A stretch of 64,000 nt of DNA from Hyphomicrobiaceae bacterium (GTDB taxonomy: Bacteria; Pseudomonadota; Alphaproteobacteria; Rhizobiales; Hyphomicrobiaceae). Positions 26,054 to 35,318 of this stretch are shown here, piece by piece. The position numbers were made by a program, and so were the translations under genes. Numbering within the stretch: the stretch's first letter is position 1; the number at the start of each line of letters is the position of its first letter. The notes beneath the pieces were generated by a model. That model ran no database searches, was not told the DNA's origin, and was given only the letters and a program-made list of their open reading frames with translations. The DNA lies in contig JALHOW010000007.1 of NCBI GenBank assembly GCA_022842785.1, positions 62,001 to 126,000 on the forward strand. Reading direction: 5' to 3'.

Positions 26054-27157
26054 CTACCGCCGGTCGCTCTCAGCGAGGCGGCGCTCGATGAAGAGTGAGT
26101 AGCGCGACATGCCGAAGCAGAAGATCCAGAAGACCAGCCCTGCGAACACGTAGCCGGTCATGGCCGTCGAGGGCGAGAACCAGTTCGCGTCGGTCTGGTT
26201 GAGCTGCACGATGCCAAGCACATCGAAGATGCCGATGATGAGAACGAGGCTCGTATCCTTGAAGAGGCCGATGAACGTATTCACGATGCCCGGAATGACG
26301 AGCTTCAGCGCCTGCGGCAGAACGATGAGGCCCATCTTCTGCGCGTAGGTGAGGCCGAGCGCATCGGCAGCCTCGAACTGTCCGCGCGGGATCGCCTGCA
26401 GTCCGCCGCGGATCACCTCGGCGAGGTAGGCCGCCGCAAACAGCGCGACCATGATCAGCGCGCGCATCAGCTTGTCGATGGTCATGCCCTCAGGCAGGAA
26501 GAGCGGCAGCATCACCGAGGCCATGAACAGGACGGTGATGAGCGGCACGCCGCGCACGAGCTCGATGAAAGCGACCGATACCCACCGCACGATCGGCATG
26601 CGTGAGCGCCGGCCGAGTGCCAGGAGAATGCCGAGCGGGAAGGCGCCTGCAATGCCGACGCTGGCGACGACGAGCGTCACGAGCAGGCCGCCCCACAGCT
26701 CCGTCGGGACATAGGGGAGACCGAAGTAGCCGCCCGAGAGCAGCAGGAATGCGGCAACGGGGAAGAAGACGATCATGTAGATCGTGTTGAAGAGCTTGCC
26801 GGGGACGCGCGGGATCATCAGCGGCACGAGACCGACGACCGCAAGCACGTAAGTGAGATCGACGCGCCAGCGCTGCGGCTCAGGATAGCGGCCGTACATG
26901 AACTGGCTGAACTTCGCCTCGATGAACGGCCAGCAGGCGCCGGCGCCCGGCCACGTGCAGTCCTTGCCGCTGGTGCCGTCCCACGTCGCGTTTGCGAAGG
27001 CCCAATGGGCAACGCCGCTGACGGCACTCCAGATTATCCAGATGCCGACGATGGTCAGGATCGCGTTCGTCGGGCTCGAGAACAGGTTCTTGCGCAGCCA
27101 GCCGATGACGCCGACTTCACTGCGGGGCGGGCGCATTTCCGATGTCGTGCTCGTCAT
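26054..27157 (-). CDS. aapM: General L-amino acid ABC transporter permease AapM
   Basis: A 367-residue inner-membrane permease of the polar amino acid (HAAT) family. After an N-terminal helix region (about 33-53), the transport domain carries GILLALGRRSRMPIVRWVSVAFIELVRGVPLI and the EAA loop EVIRGGLQAIPRGQFEAADALGLTYAQKM that contacts AapP. Last gene of the operon in this window; 9 bases separate it from aapQ. The C-terminal ERRLAESDRR is cytoplasmic. Confidence 0.93.
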   Translation of the reverse strand: MTSTTSEMRPPRSEVGVIGWLRKNLFSSPTNAILTIVGIWIIWSAVSGVAHWAFANATWDGTSGKDCTWPGAGACWPFIEAKFSQFMYGRYPEPQRWRVDLTYVLAVVGLVPLMIPRVPGKLFNTIYMIVFFPVAAFLLLSGGYFGLPYVPTELWGGLLVTLVVASVGIAGAFPLGILLALGRRSRMPIVRWVSVAFIELVRGVPLITVLFMASVMLPLFLPEGMTIDKLMRALIMVALFAAAYLAEVIRGGLQAIPRGQFEAADALGLTYAQKMGLIVLPQALKLVIPGIVNTFIGLFKDTSLVLIIGIFDVLGIVQLNQTDANWFSPSTAMTGYVFAGLVFWIFCFGMSRYSLFIERRLAESDRR

Positions 27158-27166
27158 GGTGATCCC

Positions 27167-28372
27167 CTATCTCTCGACGAGCGCGATGTGCTTGTTGAAC
27201 CAATTCATGAACGCTGACGTGATCAGACTGATCGTCAGGAACACGAGCATGGTCAGCAGAATGACTTCCACCGCCTGACCAGTCTGGTTGAGTACGGTGC
27301 CGGTGAAGACACTGACGAAGTCCGGATAACCGATCGCGACCGCGAGCGAGGAGTTCTTCGCCAGATTGAGGTACTGGCTGGTCAGCGGCGGGATGATGAT
27401 ACGCAGCGCCTGCGGAAGAATGACGAGGCGCATGGTGAGGCCTTTCGAGAGGCCGACGGCGTTGGCAGCCTCGCGCTGGCCGCGCGGAACGCCCGCGATG
27501 CCGGCGCGCACGATCTCGGCAATGAAGCTCGCCGTGTAGGTCGAAAGCCCCACAACGAGCGCCATGAGCTCCGGCTGGATGGCGATACCGCCCTGGAAGT
27601 TGAAGCCGCGCAGCGCCGGGTACTCGAAGCTCAGCGGCTGGCCGAGTGCAATGTAGACGGCGCCCGGCAGCAACAGGATAAGCGCGAGCGTGGTCCAGAG
27701 CACCGGGAAGCGCTCGCCCGTCTCGCGCTGGCGGCGCTTGGCCCAGATCGCGACGGCGAACGAGGCGACGACGCCGATCGCAAGTGCGATCAATACCGCG
27801 CGGAAGCCGGGACCGGGAACTGGCGCCGGCAGATAAAGGCCGCGTACGTTGAGCGATGCCCCAAGGGGAAGCGAGAAGCTCTGGCGCGGTCCAGGAAGAT
27901 TCTTCAGGACGGCGAAGTACCAGAAGAAGAGCTGCAGCAGCAGCGGCAGGTTACGAAGGATCTCGACATAGGCGCCGCAGATGCGCGCGATGAGCCAGTT
28001 CGAGGACAGGCGGCCGATGCCGACGAGAAATCCGAGGATCGTTGCGAACACGATGCCGATCGCGGCGACGAGCAGCGTGTTGAGAAGACCGGCCCAGAAG
28101 GCTTGGCCGTACGTCGACTGGTTGGAATAGGCGATCAGCGACTGGGAGATGTCGAAGCCCGCGGTGCGGTTCCAGAAGCCGAAGCCCGAGGCGATGTTCT
28201 GGCGAGCGAGATTGTCGCTAACGTTGCTGGCGATGGTCCAGAAGGCAAAGATGAGGCAGGCCGCGAGGAGGATCTGGTAGACGGCCTGACGGAACTCCGG
28301 CCGATAGAGCAGGTTCGGTTTGGCGGGCGGTGATATCGGGCCCGGTCCCGGCCTGTTCGTGGTTGCCGTCAT
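27167..28372 (-). CDS. aapQ: General L-amino acid ABC transporter permease AapQ
   Basis: A 401-residue permease that pairs with AapM. It has the NLARQNIASGFGFWNRTAGFDI motif diagnostic of AapQ/BztB. The EAA loop is IVRAGIAGVPRGQREAANAVGLSKG. A long periplasmic insertion spans about 150-200. The ATG at 28372 (MTATTNRP) is preferred to the upstream in-frame position. It follows aapJ across an 88-base spacer with a very stable hairpin. Confidence 0.93.
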   Translation of the reverse strand: MTATTNRPGPGPISPPAKPNLLYRPEFRQAVYQILLAACLIFAFWTIASNVSDNLARQNIASGFGFWNRTAGFDISQSLIAYSNQSTYGQAFWAGLLNTLLVAAIGIVFATILGFLVGIGRLSSNWLIARICGAYVEILRNLPLLLQLFFWYFAVLKNLPGPRQSFSLPLGASLNVRGLYLPAPVPGPGFRAVLIALAIGVVASFAVAIWAKRRQRETGERFPVLWTTLALILLLPGAVYIALGQPLSFEYPALRGFNFQGGIAIQPELMALVVGLSTYTASFIAEIVRAGIAGVPRGQREAANAVGLSKGLTMRLVILPQALRIIIPPLTSQYLNLAKNSSLAVAIGYPDFVSVFTGTVLNQTGQAVEVILLTMLVFLTISLITSAFMNWFNKHIALVER

Positions 28373-28404
28373 GTCCGCTGAGCTCCCTCGCAGTGGATTG
28401 CTCC

Positions 28405-28440
28405 GGTGCGTGCAGCCGTCAGAAGACGACTGCACGCACC
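28405..28440 (-). other. Stable intercistronic hairpin between aapJ and aapQ
   Basis: GGTGCGTGCAG-C-CGTC / AGAA / GACG-A-CTGCACGCACC forms 11 plus 4 base pairs with one internal mismatch and a tetraloop. It lies 20 bases after the aapJ stop and 32 before the aapQ start, with no T-run. This is the position where many ABC operons carry an mRNA-stabilising structure that raises binding protein over permease. Confidence 0.75.
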
Positions 28441-28460
28441 AGCTCGTTCAATCGTGCGCG

Positions 28461-29480
28461 TCAGCGGATGGGCGGGGCGTACTGCAGGCCGCCCTTGGTC
28501 CAAAGGTTGTTCTGGCCGCGAGCAATGTTGATGCGCGAGCCGGAGCCTACGTTCTTCTCGAAGACTTCGCCGTAGTTTCCGACCTGCTTGACGATCTGCA
28601 GCGCCCAGTCGGCGCCGAGGCCGATGCCCTTGCCGAACTCACCTTCCTTGCCGAGGATGCGGCGGACGTCCGGGTTCGTCGAGTTTGCCATCTGGTCGAC
28701 GTTGGCCTTCGTAATGCCGGCCTCCTCGGCATTCAGCATGGCGAAGTGCACCCACTTCACGATCGTGAACCACTGGCTGTCGCCCTGGCGCACAGACGGA
28801 CCGAGCGGCTCCTTGGAGATGATCTCGGGGAGCACGATGTGCTCGTCCGGCTGCTGCATTTGGAGGCGCTGGGCATAGAGGCCCGAGGCATCGGTCGTGT
28901 AGACGTCGCAGCGGCCGGCCTGGTAGGCGGTGATCGTCTCGTCCGCCTTCTCGAACACGACCGGCTTGTACTCCATCTTGTTCTGGCGGAAGAAGTCGGC
29001 GAGGTTGAGTTCGGTCGTGGTGCCCGTCTGCACGCAAACGGTTGCACCGCCGAGCTCGAGGCCGCTCTTCACGCCGAGCGACTTCTTCACCATCAGGCCC
29101 TGGCCGTCATAGTAGTTCACGCCGACGAAGCTCAAGCCGAGCGAGCTGTCGCGGCCGAGCGTCCAGGTGGTATTGCGGCTGAGGACGTCGATCTCGCCCG
29201 ACTGAAGGGCCGTGAAGCGCTCCTTGGCGGTCGTCGGCACGAAGCGCACTTTCGTCGCATCACCGAGCACGGCGGCGGCGATGGCGCGGCAATAGTCGGC
29301 GTCGAGCCCGGTCCAGTTGCCCTTGTCATCGGGGGCCGAGAAACCGGCGAGACCGGTGTTCACGCCGCACGAGAGCGTTCCTTGCTTCTTGACCTTGTCG
29401 AGGGTCTGGGCGCTAGCCACGCCGGCAGTGGTGAGTGCAACAGCGGCGGCCGTTGCGAACAGCTTGGTCGCTCGTTTCAT
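28461..29480 (-). CDS. aapJ: General L-amino acid periplasmic binding protein AapJ
   Basis: A 339-residue solute-binding protein with signal peptide MKRATKLFATAAAVALTTAGVASA. The mature start LDKVKKQGTLSCGVNTGLAGFSAPDD is typical of AapJ/BztA. Binding-domain motifs include GLDADYCRAIAAAVLGD, LSRNTTWTLGRDSSLG and VYTTDASGLYAQRLQ. Two cysteines (VCVQTG and GRCDVY) may pair. The start at 29480 has an AAAAGGGAAA ribosome site. It lies 99 bases downstream of aapP. Confidence 0.95.
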   Translation of the reverse strand: MKRATKLFATAAAVALTTAGVASAQTLDKVKKQGTLSCGVNTGLAGFSAPDDKGNWTGLDADYCRAIAAAVLGDATKVRFVPTTAKERFTALQSGEIDVLSRNTTWTLGRDSSLGLSFVGVNYYDGQGLMVKKSLGVKSGLELGGATVCVQTGTTTELNLADFFRQNKMEYKPVVFEKADETITAYQAGRCDVYTTDASGLYAQRLQMQQPDEHIVLPEIISKEPLGPSVRQGDSQWFTIVKWVHFAMLNAEEAGITKANVDQMANSTNPDVRRILGKEGEFGKGIGLGADWALQIVKQVGNYGEVFEKNVGSGSRINIARGQNNLWTKGGLQYAPPIR

Positions 29481-29579
29481 GAAGTTTCCCTTTTCCATAC
29501 GAGTAATAACGGCTTCGAATCTGCCGGGCGTCCGGCCTTGAGTTGGACACCGGCTGGGACACGATGCGGGACCGCCGCA

Positions 29580-30356
29580 TCAGTGATTGAGGATCTGGCT
29601 GAGGAAGTGCTTCGTGCGATCGGACTTGGGATTGGCGAAGAATTCCTCGGGCGGCGCCATCTCGACGATCTCGCCACGATCCATGAAGATCACGCGATCG
29701 GCCACGGACCGCGCAAAGGCCATTTCGTGCGTCACGCACATCATGGTCATGCCCGAGTTCGCGAGTTCGATCATGACGTCGAGCACTTCCTTGATCATCT
29801 CGGGATCGAGGGCTGACGTCGGCTCGTCGAAGAGCATGATATTGGGGTTCATGCAGAGCGCGCGGGCAATGGCGACACGCTGCTGCTGGCCGCCCGAGAG
29901 CTGACCGGGGTACTTGAGCGCCTGCTCGGGAATCTTGACGCGCTCGAGATACATGCGCGCCGTCTTCTCGGCCTCTGCGCGGGATTTCTTCTTCACCCAG
30001 ACGGGGGCGAGGCAGAGATTGTCGAGGATCGTCAGGTGCGGGAAGAGATTGAAGGACTGGAAGACCATGCCGACTTCGGCACGGATCTTGTCAATGTTCC
30101 TGAGGTCGTTGGTCAGCTCGATGCCGTCTACGACGATCTCGCCTTGCTGGTGCTCTTCAAGTCGGTTGATGCAACGAATGAGCGTGGATTTGCCAGAGCC
30201 CGAAGGGCCGCAGATGACGATCTTTTCGCCTTCCCTGACGGTGAGGTTGATGTCACGCAGGACATGAAACTCGCCGTACCACTTGTGCACCCCATTCAGA
30301 ACGATCGCACCGGCCGCGCCATGAGGACGACGGGCCTGTTGCCTGGCTTCAGCCAT
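29580..30356 (-). CDS. aapP: General L-amino acid ABC transporter ATP-binding protein AapP
   Basis: A 258-residue ATPase: Walker [20 protein letters not shown]-loop [13 protein letters not shown], signature [15 protein letters not shown], Walker [13 protein letters not shown], and H-switch VTHEMAFA. It energises AapQM. It is the first gene of the unit here, whereas rhizobial aap operons run J-Q-M-P. The ATG at 30356 has AGGGAG upstream. A 7-bp hairpin (GATGCGG/CCGCATC, 29563-29581) overlaps the stop codon. Confidence 0.95.
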   Translation of the reverse strand: MAEARQQARRPHGAAGAIVLNGVHKWYGEFHVLRDINLTVREGEKIVICGPSGSGKSTLIRCINRLEEHQQGEIVVDGIELTNDLRNIDKIRAEVGMVFQSFNLFPHLTILDNLCLAPVWVKKKSRAEAEKTARMYLERVKIPEQALKYPGQLSGGQQQRVAIARALCMNPNIMLFDEPTSALDPEMIKEVLDVMIELANSGMTMMCVTHEMAFARSVADRVIFMDRGEIVEMAPPEEFFANPKSDRTKHFLSQILNH

Positions 30357-30542
30357 GGCTACTCCCTGCACCACTGTTGAACCGGATCGGCCAGCGAACG
30401 GAGCGCCGTCCAGTTTCTCTACCGTGTCGGAAGTATGACGGAAGATTGTCGATGAGGCAACGCTGCCTCGGCGCCAGTTAATCTGGCACCTTTGCCTGCC
30501 CTTGAGGCGGCTCGGGCGTGCGTATTCTCGACAGTACAGAAT

Positions 30543-30869
30543 TTATGCTGAGCGGGGCATGTAAAGAATGATCATTGCGCCTGTCACGGCGACACCTGCT
30601 CCGATGAGATCCCAGCGGTCGGGCACACGTCCTTCTGCGCTCCACATCCACATGAGTGACGCGGCGATATAGATGCCGCCGTACACCGCATAGGCACGTC
30701 CTGCGAAGTCGACATCGACCCTGGTCAGGAGCCATCCGAACAAGACGAGTGCGAACACGCCCGGAATGAGCCACCACGCTGAGGCGCCGAGGCGCGTCAC
30801 GGCCCAGAGGGCAAAGCAGCCGGCGATCTCAGCAATTGCGGCGGCGATGTATAGCGCGAGTGTTTTCAT
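30543..30869 (-). CDS. ynfA: YnfA/UPF0060 family small membrane protein
   Basis: A 108-residue protein with four transmembrane helices. Family hallmarks are [17 protein letters not shown] near the start, [20 protein letters not shown] in the middle, and the [21 protein letters not shown]-terminus. YnfA is related to small multidrug-resistance transporters. It lies upstream of aapP on the same strand across 186 bases. Its ATG is at 30869, and the region before it is shared with the divergent ExoR-like gene. Confidence 0.9.
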   Translation of the reverse strand: MKTLALYIAAAIAEIAGCFALWAVTRLGASAWWLIPGVFALVLFGWLLTRVDVDFAGRAYAVYGGIYIAASLMWMWSAEGRVPDRWDLIGAGVAVTGAMIILYMPRSA

Positions 30870-31231
30870 GCCCCATTGTTGCCCTCAAAAACTCCTCGAA
30901 TCCAAGTAGTTCTTGAATCGTTAACTATGTGTTGCCGGGGCGCAACGATATGGCCTTGATGCGCCACTTTAGAGCCACAAAGTGCCGACACGGTCATCTC
31001 GGCCACTCGCTGAAATACAGGATCCAGAGCGTGCCCGGGATCATGTTTGAGCGTCCAGTTTGAGCGAGCGGCTCTGCAGGGTGAGGCTCCTGGGTGTGCC
31101 CAAAATGAAGGCGCTCGCATTGCTGTGAGAGCGGCGTCTGTAGGCGTGAACTTCCGGATTTGATCGCCCGTAAGGCTCGGTTCCTGCGGGCGGAAAGGAC
31201 GAAGTTGTCTCTCGAGCTGACGTCTTGTCGG
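30870..31231. other. Divergent intergenic region between ynfA and the ExoR-like gene
   Basis: These 362 bases carry no gene that I can support; the open frames through it are antisense or lack coding character. The half near ynfA is AT-richer and includes GTTAACTATGTGTTGC, an incomplete CtrA-like motif (TTAA-N7-TTGC). Promoters for both neighbours should lie here. Confidence 0.4.
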
Positions 31232-32242
31232 ATGCGGATATGGGCAGGCGCTGTTGCGCTGGCCTTTGCCGTGCTCGTGGCGCCGCCGTCTGCTGCACCG
31301 GCAGACGCGAGAGATCCAGCCGTGACATTCGTCAGCCCCGCCGCGGCTCTCGAGCAGGGCATCAATGCCTATCGCGGCGGCTACGTCGAGTTCGCCATTC
31401 CGGCTTTGCGATATGCAGCGAACCAGGGCGAGTTCATTGCCCAGTATATGCTCGCGGCAATCCTCTCCGATAATTCGGGGCCTCATACCGATCACGCCGA
31501 AGCCTTCAGGCTGCTGCGCCAGATCGTCGTCAGCAACGTCAATGTCGATCCCGACGACGACCCACGCGCGCCCTATGTTTCCAAGGCGCTGCTTTCGTTC
31601 GGCGAGTACCTCAGTCGGGGCGTGCCTGAGCTGAACATGGCTGCCAATCCGGCCATGGCACTACGCTACATCGAGCACGCGGCCAAATTTTTCGGCAATC
31701 GCGATGCGCAGTTCGAGCTGGCGAAGATGCTGATCAGCGGCGAGGGCGGCCGCAAGGACGAAGGGCTCGCGCTGCATTTCCTTTCCACGCTCGTTCAGGG
31801 CGGGCACGCGGGCGCGCAGGCCTTCCTCGCCAATCAATACTGGCGTGGGCAGGCCGTCGAGAAGGACGAGGCACGCGCGCTCGCGCTCGCCGAGCTGGCC
31901 GTCCGCGGCGCCTCACCGAACGACCATCTGTGGATCGATGACATCTACCAGAACATCTACTGCGGCATGAACGAGCCGGGCCGCAGGGAGGCACGCCCGC
32001 TGGTCAAGCGCTGGGCGCAAATCTTCGACTTCGGCCGCGCAGCCCGCCAGCCGGAGGAGAGCCGTGCCGAAATCGTGCCGACGCGCACATGCGGTGACGG
32101 CAAGGCTATTCAGCTGCTCGATGAATTGCGCGGGCCAGGCAACATGCAAATTCAGCAGGACGGGACGCTGACGGCGAGCCCGGCCAAGCCTGGCGTCGAC
32201 CAGAACGGCGTCCGCGATGTCGGCGCGCCTGGGCGTCGCTGA
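31232..32242 (+). CDS. ExoR-like Sel1-repeat periplasmic protein
   Basis: A 336-residue exported protein (signal peptide about 1-26). Its Sel1/TPR-like repeats align in order with Sinorhizobium ExoR: ALEQGINAYRGGYVEFAIPALRYAANQGEF, then ALLSFGEYLSRGVPE, AQFELAKMLISGEGGRKDEG, GGHAGAQAFLANQYWRGQ. ExoR represses exopolysaccharide and motility genes by binding the sensor ChvG/ExoS in the periplasm. This protein is longer than ExoR (about 268), with an extra 70-residue C-terminal tail. The start is uncertain: TTG at 31205 has a better ribosome site, but ATG 31232 places the signal peptide correctly. No chvG/chvI is in the window. Confidence 0.7.
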   Translation: MRIWAGAVALAFAVLVAPPSAAPADARDPAVTFVSPAAALEQGINAYRGGYVEFAIPALRYAANQGEFIAQYMLAAILSDNSGPHTDHAEAFRLLRQIVVSNVNVDPDDDPRAPYVSKALLSFGEYLSRGVPELNMAANPAMALRYIEHAAKFFGNRDAQFELAKMLISGEGGRKDEGLALHFLSTLVQGGHAGAQAFLANQYWRGQAVEKDEARALALAELAVRGASPNDHLWIDDIYQNIYCGMNEPGRREARPLVKRWAQIFDFGRAARQPEESRAEIVPTRTCGDGKAIQLLDELRGPGNMQIQQDGTLTASPAKPGVDQNGVRDVGAPGRR

Positions 32243-32251
32243 GGGCGCGCC

Positions 32252-33034
32252 TCAAGCGGCGAGTTCCACCCATACCGGCACATGGTCCGACGGCTTCTCC
32301 CAGCCGCGCGTGAAACGGTCGACTCCCGCAGCGCTGAGGCGGTCGGCGGCTTGCGGCGAAAGCAAAAGATGATCGATGCGGATGCCATCGTCCTTCTGCC
32401 ATGAGCCCGCTTGGTAGTCCCAGAAGGTGTAGACGCCTGCGCCAGGATGGCAGGCGCGCACGCTATCCGTGAGGCCAAGTCCGATGAGCCGACGGAAGGC
32501 TGTGCGCGTTTCCGGTTGAAAGAGTGCGTCTCCCGTCCAGGCTTCGGGCCGGCGGGCATCGGCCGGGGTCGGGATCACGTTGTAGTCGCCCGCAAGCACC
32601 ATCGGCTCCTCGAGTGTCAGGCGCGTGCGCACGTAGGCCTCGAACGCCGACATCCACGCGAGCTTGTAGGTGAACTTGTCCGTTCCGATTGGATTGCCGT
32701 TGGGCAGATACAGGCAGCCCACCCGGCAGATGCCGGCGTCCCCCGTCACGAGGGCTTCGATATAGCGCGATTGTCCGGTATCGGGGTCGCCGGGAAAGCC
32801 GGTGACGACATCCTCGATGGGGAGCTTGGAGAGGATAGCGACACCGTTGAAGCCCTTCTGGCCATGGACCACGCACTGGTAACCGGCATCGGCGAGGCGA
32901 TCCGCGGGAAACCCTTCGGTGACGCTCTTGATTTCCTGCAGGCAGGCGACATCCGGCTCAGTCTCGCGAAGCCAGGTCAGCAGGCCTTCGATGCGGGCTT
33001 TGACGCCGTTGATATTCCAGGTCGCAATCCGCAT
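32252..33034 (-). CDS. xthA: Exodeoxyribonuclease III
   Basis: A 260-residue AP endonuclease/3'-5' exonuclease of base excision repair. It starts MRIATWNINGVKARIEGLL. Metal and catalytic residues are seen in CLQEIKS (Glu), GDYNVIPTPADAR (Asp, Asn), DGIRIDHLLLS and the terminal EKPSDHVPVWVEL (His). The ATG at 33034 is the family start. It is convergent with the ExoR-like gene, 9 bases apart. Confidence 0.95.
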   Translation of the reverse strand: MRIATWNINGVKARIEGLLTWLRETEPDVACLQEIKSVTEGFPADRLADAGYQCVVHGQKGFNGVAILSKLPIEDVVTGFPGDPDTGQSRYIEALVTGDAGICRVGCLYLPNGNPIGTDKFTYKLAWMSAFEAYVRTRLTLEEPMVLAGDYNVIPTPADARRPEAWTGDALFQPETRTAFRRLIGLGLTDSVRACHPGAGVYTFWDYQAGSWQKDDGIRIDHLLLSPQAADRLSAAGVDRFTRGWEKPSDHVPVWVELAA

Positions 33035-33188
33035 GATCCGTCTCAAGCCTCTGTTCACCGCGCCGGAGGGCAGGGAGGGTGCCGACCGGCGTCGTAACTT
33101 TCCATTTACCGTGCACGGTTAATATGCCGGTCTGCCGAGGTGGCAGCATGGCCGTTCACGTTTTCGACGATCGACATCGAGGCCGCTC

Positions 33189-33560
33189 GTGACGATTTCA
33201 TACTACGGTGATGAAGCCCGCGCACCCATCCCGGCATCAGGGGTTATGACCACTCTGATGCTCGCGAATGCCGTTGTCGCGATGACGGTGCTGTTCGCTT
33301 GGACAGCCGTATCGCTCTACATCGTCGAGCCTATTGCCTGGGCGACCTGGATGCCCGTTCGTCGCGGCACGACTTTCGAAGATCTCTTCGAATATCCATT
33401 CGTCTTGCTCTGGCTCATGCCTGCGGCGGGTATCGTCGGCGCTTGGATGTCGCTCAAGTTAGGCCGTCGCGCGCTCGCGATCACCTGTGTGGTTCTGCCG
33501 CTCGCACTCCTGAGCCTCATTTTCGGTTGGTATCACCTCGCGCCTCCGACCTACCTTTAA
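33189..33560 (+). CDS. Small three-helix membrane protein, function unknown
   Basis: A 123-residue protein with hydrophobic segments at about 24-46, 70-88 and 95-113. The charged loop RRGTTFEDLFEYP lies between the first two. I recognise no family. The frame starts with GTG at 33189; an in-frame ATG at 33246 would remove 19 residues and start just before the first helix. It lies between xthA (divergent) and trpE, with 167 bases to trpE. Confidence 0.6.
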   Translation: MTISYYGDEARAPIPASGVMTTLMLANAVVAMTVLFAWTAVSLYIVEPIAWATWMPVRRGTTFEDLFEYPFVLLWLMPAAGIVGAWMSLKLGRRALAITCVVLPLALLSLIFGWYHLAPPTYL

Positions 33561-33727
33561 GTGTTTGGCCTCTGATCACCTGCCGGATCCCGAGCGCGCC
33601 GCGGCCCGTGTAGCGTGCGCAGGCGGCTGATCTGCGGCGCAAACTCTTCCCTCAGGATCGTTCTGCCACTAGGTTGCCCCCGACCGAGCCTGTCGCCAAG
33701 CATGTCGCCACCGGGGAAAGAACCTAG

Positions 33728-35272
33728 ATGTCGCCTACCCCTGCCTCTCTTGTCGAGGTCGAGCCGCCGTTCGACCTATTTTCGGCCACCTACCGGCAGG
33801 GCCGCCCGCAGCTCGTTTGGACACGCCTCGTCGCCGACCTCGAGACGCCCGTCTCGGCCATGCTCAAGCTCGCTGATGGCCGCCCGCTGAGCTTTCTTCT
33901 GGAATCCGTCGAGGGCGGCGAAGTGCGCGGCCGCTACTCGATCATCGGGCTCGAACCCGACACCGTCTGGCGCGCCTTCGGGGATCGCGCGGAGATCAAC
34001 CGGAGTCCGCGCGAGACACCGGACGCCTTCGAGCCGGAAACCGCGCCGACACTCGCATCGCTGCGCGCTCTGCTGGAGCGCTCGCGCATCGAGACACCGC
34101 CGAACCTGCCGCCCATGGCAGCCGGCGTATTCGGCTATTTTGGCTATGACAACGTACGCCTCGTCGAGCGCCTGCCGAATGTACCGCCGGACAAGCTCGG
34201 CGTACCCGACGCCATCCTCGTGCGCCCGACGGTGATGGTGATCTTCGATGCCGTGAAGGACGAGATGACGCTCGTCTCGCCTGTCTATCCCGAAGCAGAC
34301 GGCGATCCCGCCAAGGCCTACGAAGCGGCGCGCGGCCGTCTTGCCAATGTGATCGCGGGCCTCGATGCGCCACTTCCACACCACGCGCTCGCGGGTTTCG
34401 ATCCGCTCGAGGCGCCGGAGCCGGTGTCGAATACCTCGCCGGCCGAGTACAGGGCCATGGTCGGGCGCTGCAAGGAGTACATTGCCGCCGGCGATGCTTT
34501 CCAGATCGTCGTCTCGCAGCGCTTCTCGGCACCGTTCACGCTGCCGCCGTTTGCGCTCTACCGCGCGCTTCGGCGCACGAACCCGTCGCCCTTCCTCTTT
34601 CATCTCGACTTCGGTGACTTCGCGCTCGTCGGCTCCTCGCCGGAGATCCTCGTGCGCGTGCGTGACGGTCGCGTCACGCTCCGTCCGCTTGCCGGTACGC
34701 GCCCACGCGGCGCAACACCCGAAGCGGATGCGGCGCTGGAGCGCGAACTCGTCGGCGATCCCAAGGAGCGGGCCGAGCATCTCATGCTGCTCGATCTCGG
34801 TCGCAACGACGTCGGGCGCGTCGCGAAGATCGGCTCGGTCTCGGTGGCGTCGAGCTTCGATGTCGAACGCTACAGCCAGGTCATGCATCTTTCATCGACC
34901 GTGCATGGGGAACTCGATCCCAAGCACGATGCGATCGACGCGCTGATGGCGGGCTTTCCCGCCGGCACGCTGTCGGGTGCGCCCAAGGTGCGCGCCATGG
35001 AAATTATCGACGAGTTGGAAAAAGAGAAGCGCGGACCCTACGCCGGCTGCGTCGGCTACTTCGCCGCTGATGGCAACATGGATACGTGCATCGTGCTGCG
35101 CACGGCGATCGTCAAGGATGGGCGCATGTACGTGCAGGCGGGCGCGGGCGTCGTTGCGGACAGCGAGGCCGAAGCCGAGCAGATGGAATGCGTCTACAAG
35201 GCCCGCGCACTCTTCCGCGCCGCCGACGAGGCCGTGCGCTTCGCCGAGAAAGCGCGTCGCGGCAACCGCTGA
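33728..35272 (+). CDS. trpE: Anthranilate synthase component I
   Basis: Converts chorismate to anthranilate with the glutamine amidotransferase TrpG in tryptophan biosynthesis. The 514-residue product carries the Trp-sensing N-terminal LLESVEGGEVRGRYSIIG. The catalytic domain has FQIVVSQRFSAP, NPSPFLFHLDFGDFALVGSS-PE, LRPLAGTRPRG, LLDLGRNDVGRVA and FPAGTLSGAPKVRAMEIID. It is a separate TrpE, not the TrpE-G fusion of Rhizobium. No trpG/D/C follows: a CoA-transferase comes 46 bases later. I see no leader peptide with tandem Trp codons upstream. Confidence 0.96.
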   Translation: MSPTPASLVEVEPPFDLFSATYRQGRPQLVWTRLVADLETPVSAMLKLADGRPLSFLLESVEGGEVRGRYSIIGLEPDTVWRAFGDRAEINRSPRETPDAFEPETAPTLASLRALLERSRIETPPNLPPMAAGVFGYFGYDNVRLVERLPNVPPDKLGVPDAILVRPTVMVIFDAVKDEMTLVSPVYPEADGDPAKAYEAARGRLANVIAGLDAPLPHHALAGFDPLEAPEPVSNTSPAEYRAMVGRCKEYIAAGDAFQIVVSQRFSAPFTLPPFALYRALRRTNPSPFLFHLDFGDFALVGSSPEILVRVRDGRVTLRPLAGTRPRGATPEADAALERELVGDPKERAEHLMLLDLGRNDVGRVAKIGSVSVASSFDVERYSQVMHLSSTVHGELDPKHDAIDALMAGFPAGTLSGAPKVRAMEIIDELEKEKRGPYAGCVGYFAADGNMDTCIVLRTAIVKDGRMYVQAGAGVVADSEAEAEQMECVYKARALFRAADEAVRFAEKARRGNR

Positions 35273-35318
35273 GCCGCGCCGTTCGACGCAAGCCCCCACG
35301 CACAAGGAAGAACGTTCC

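Noticed and set aside
33561-33727. Trp attenuator leader before trpE
   Set aside because: No short reading frame with tandem Trp codons and no terminator/antiterminator pair could be found.
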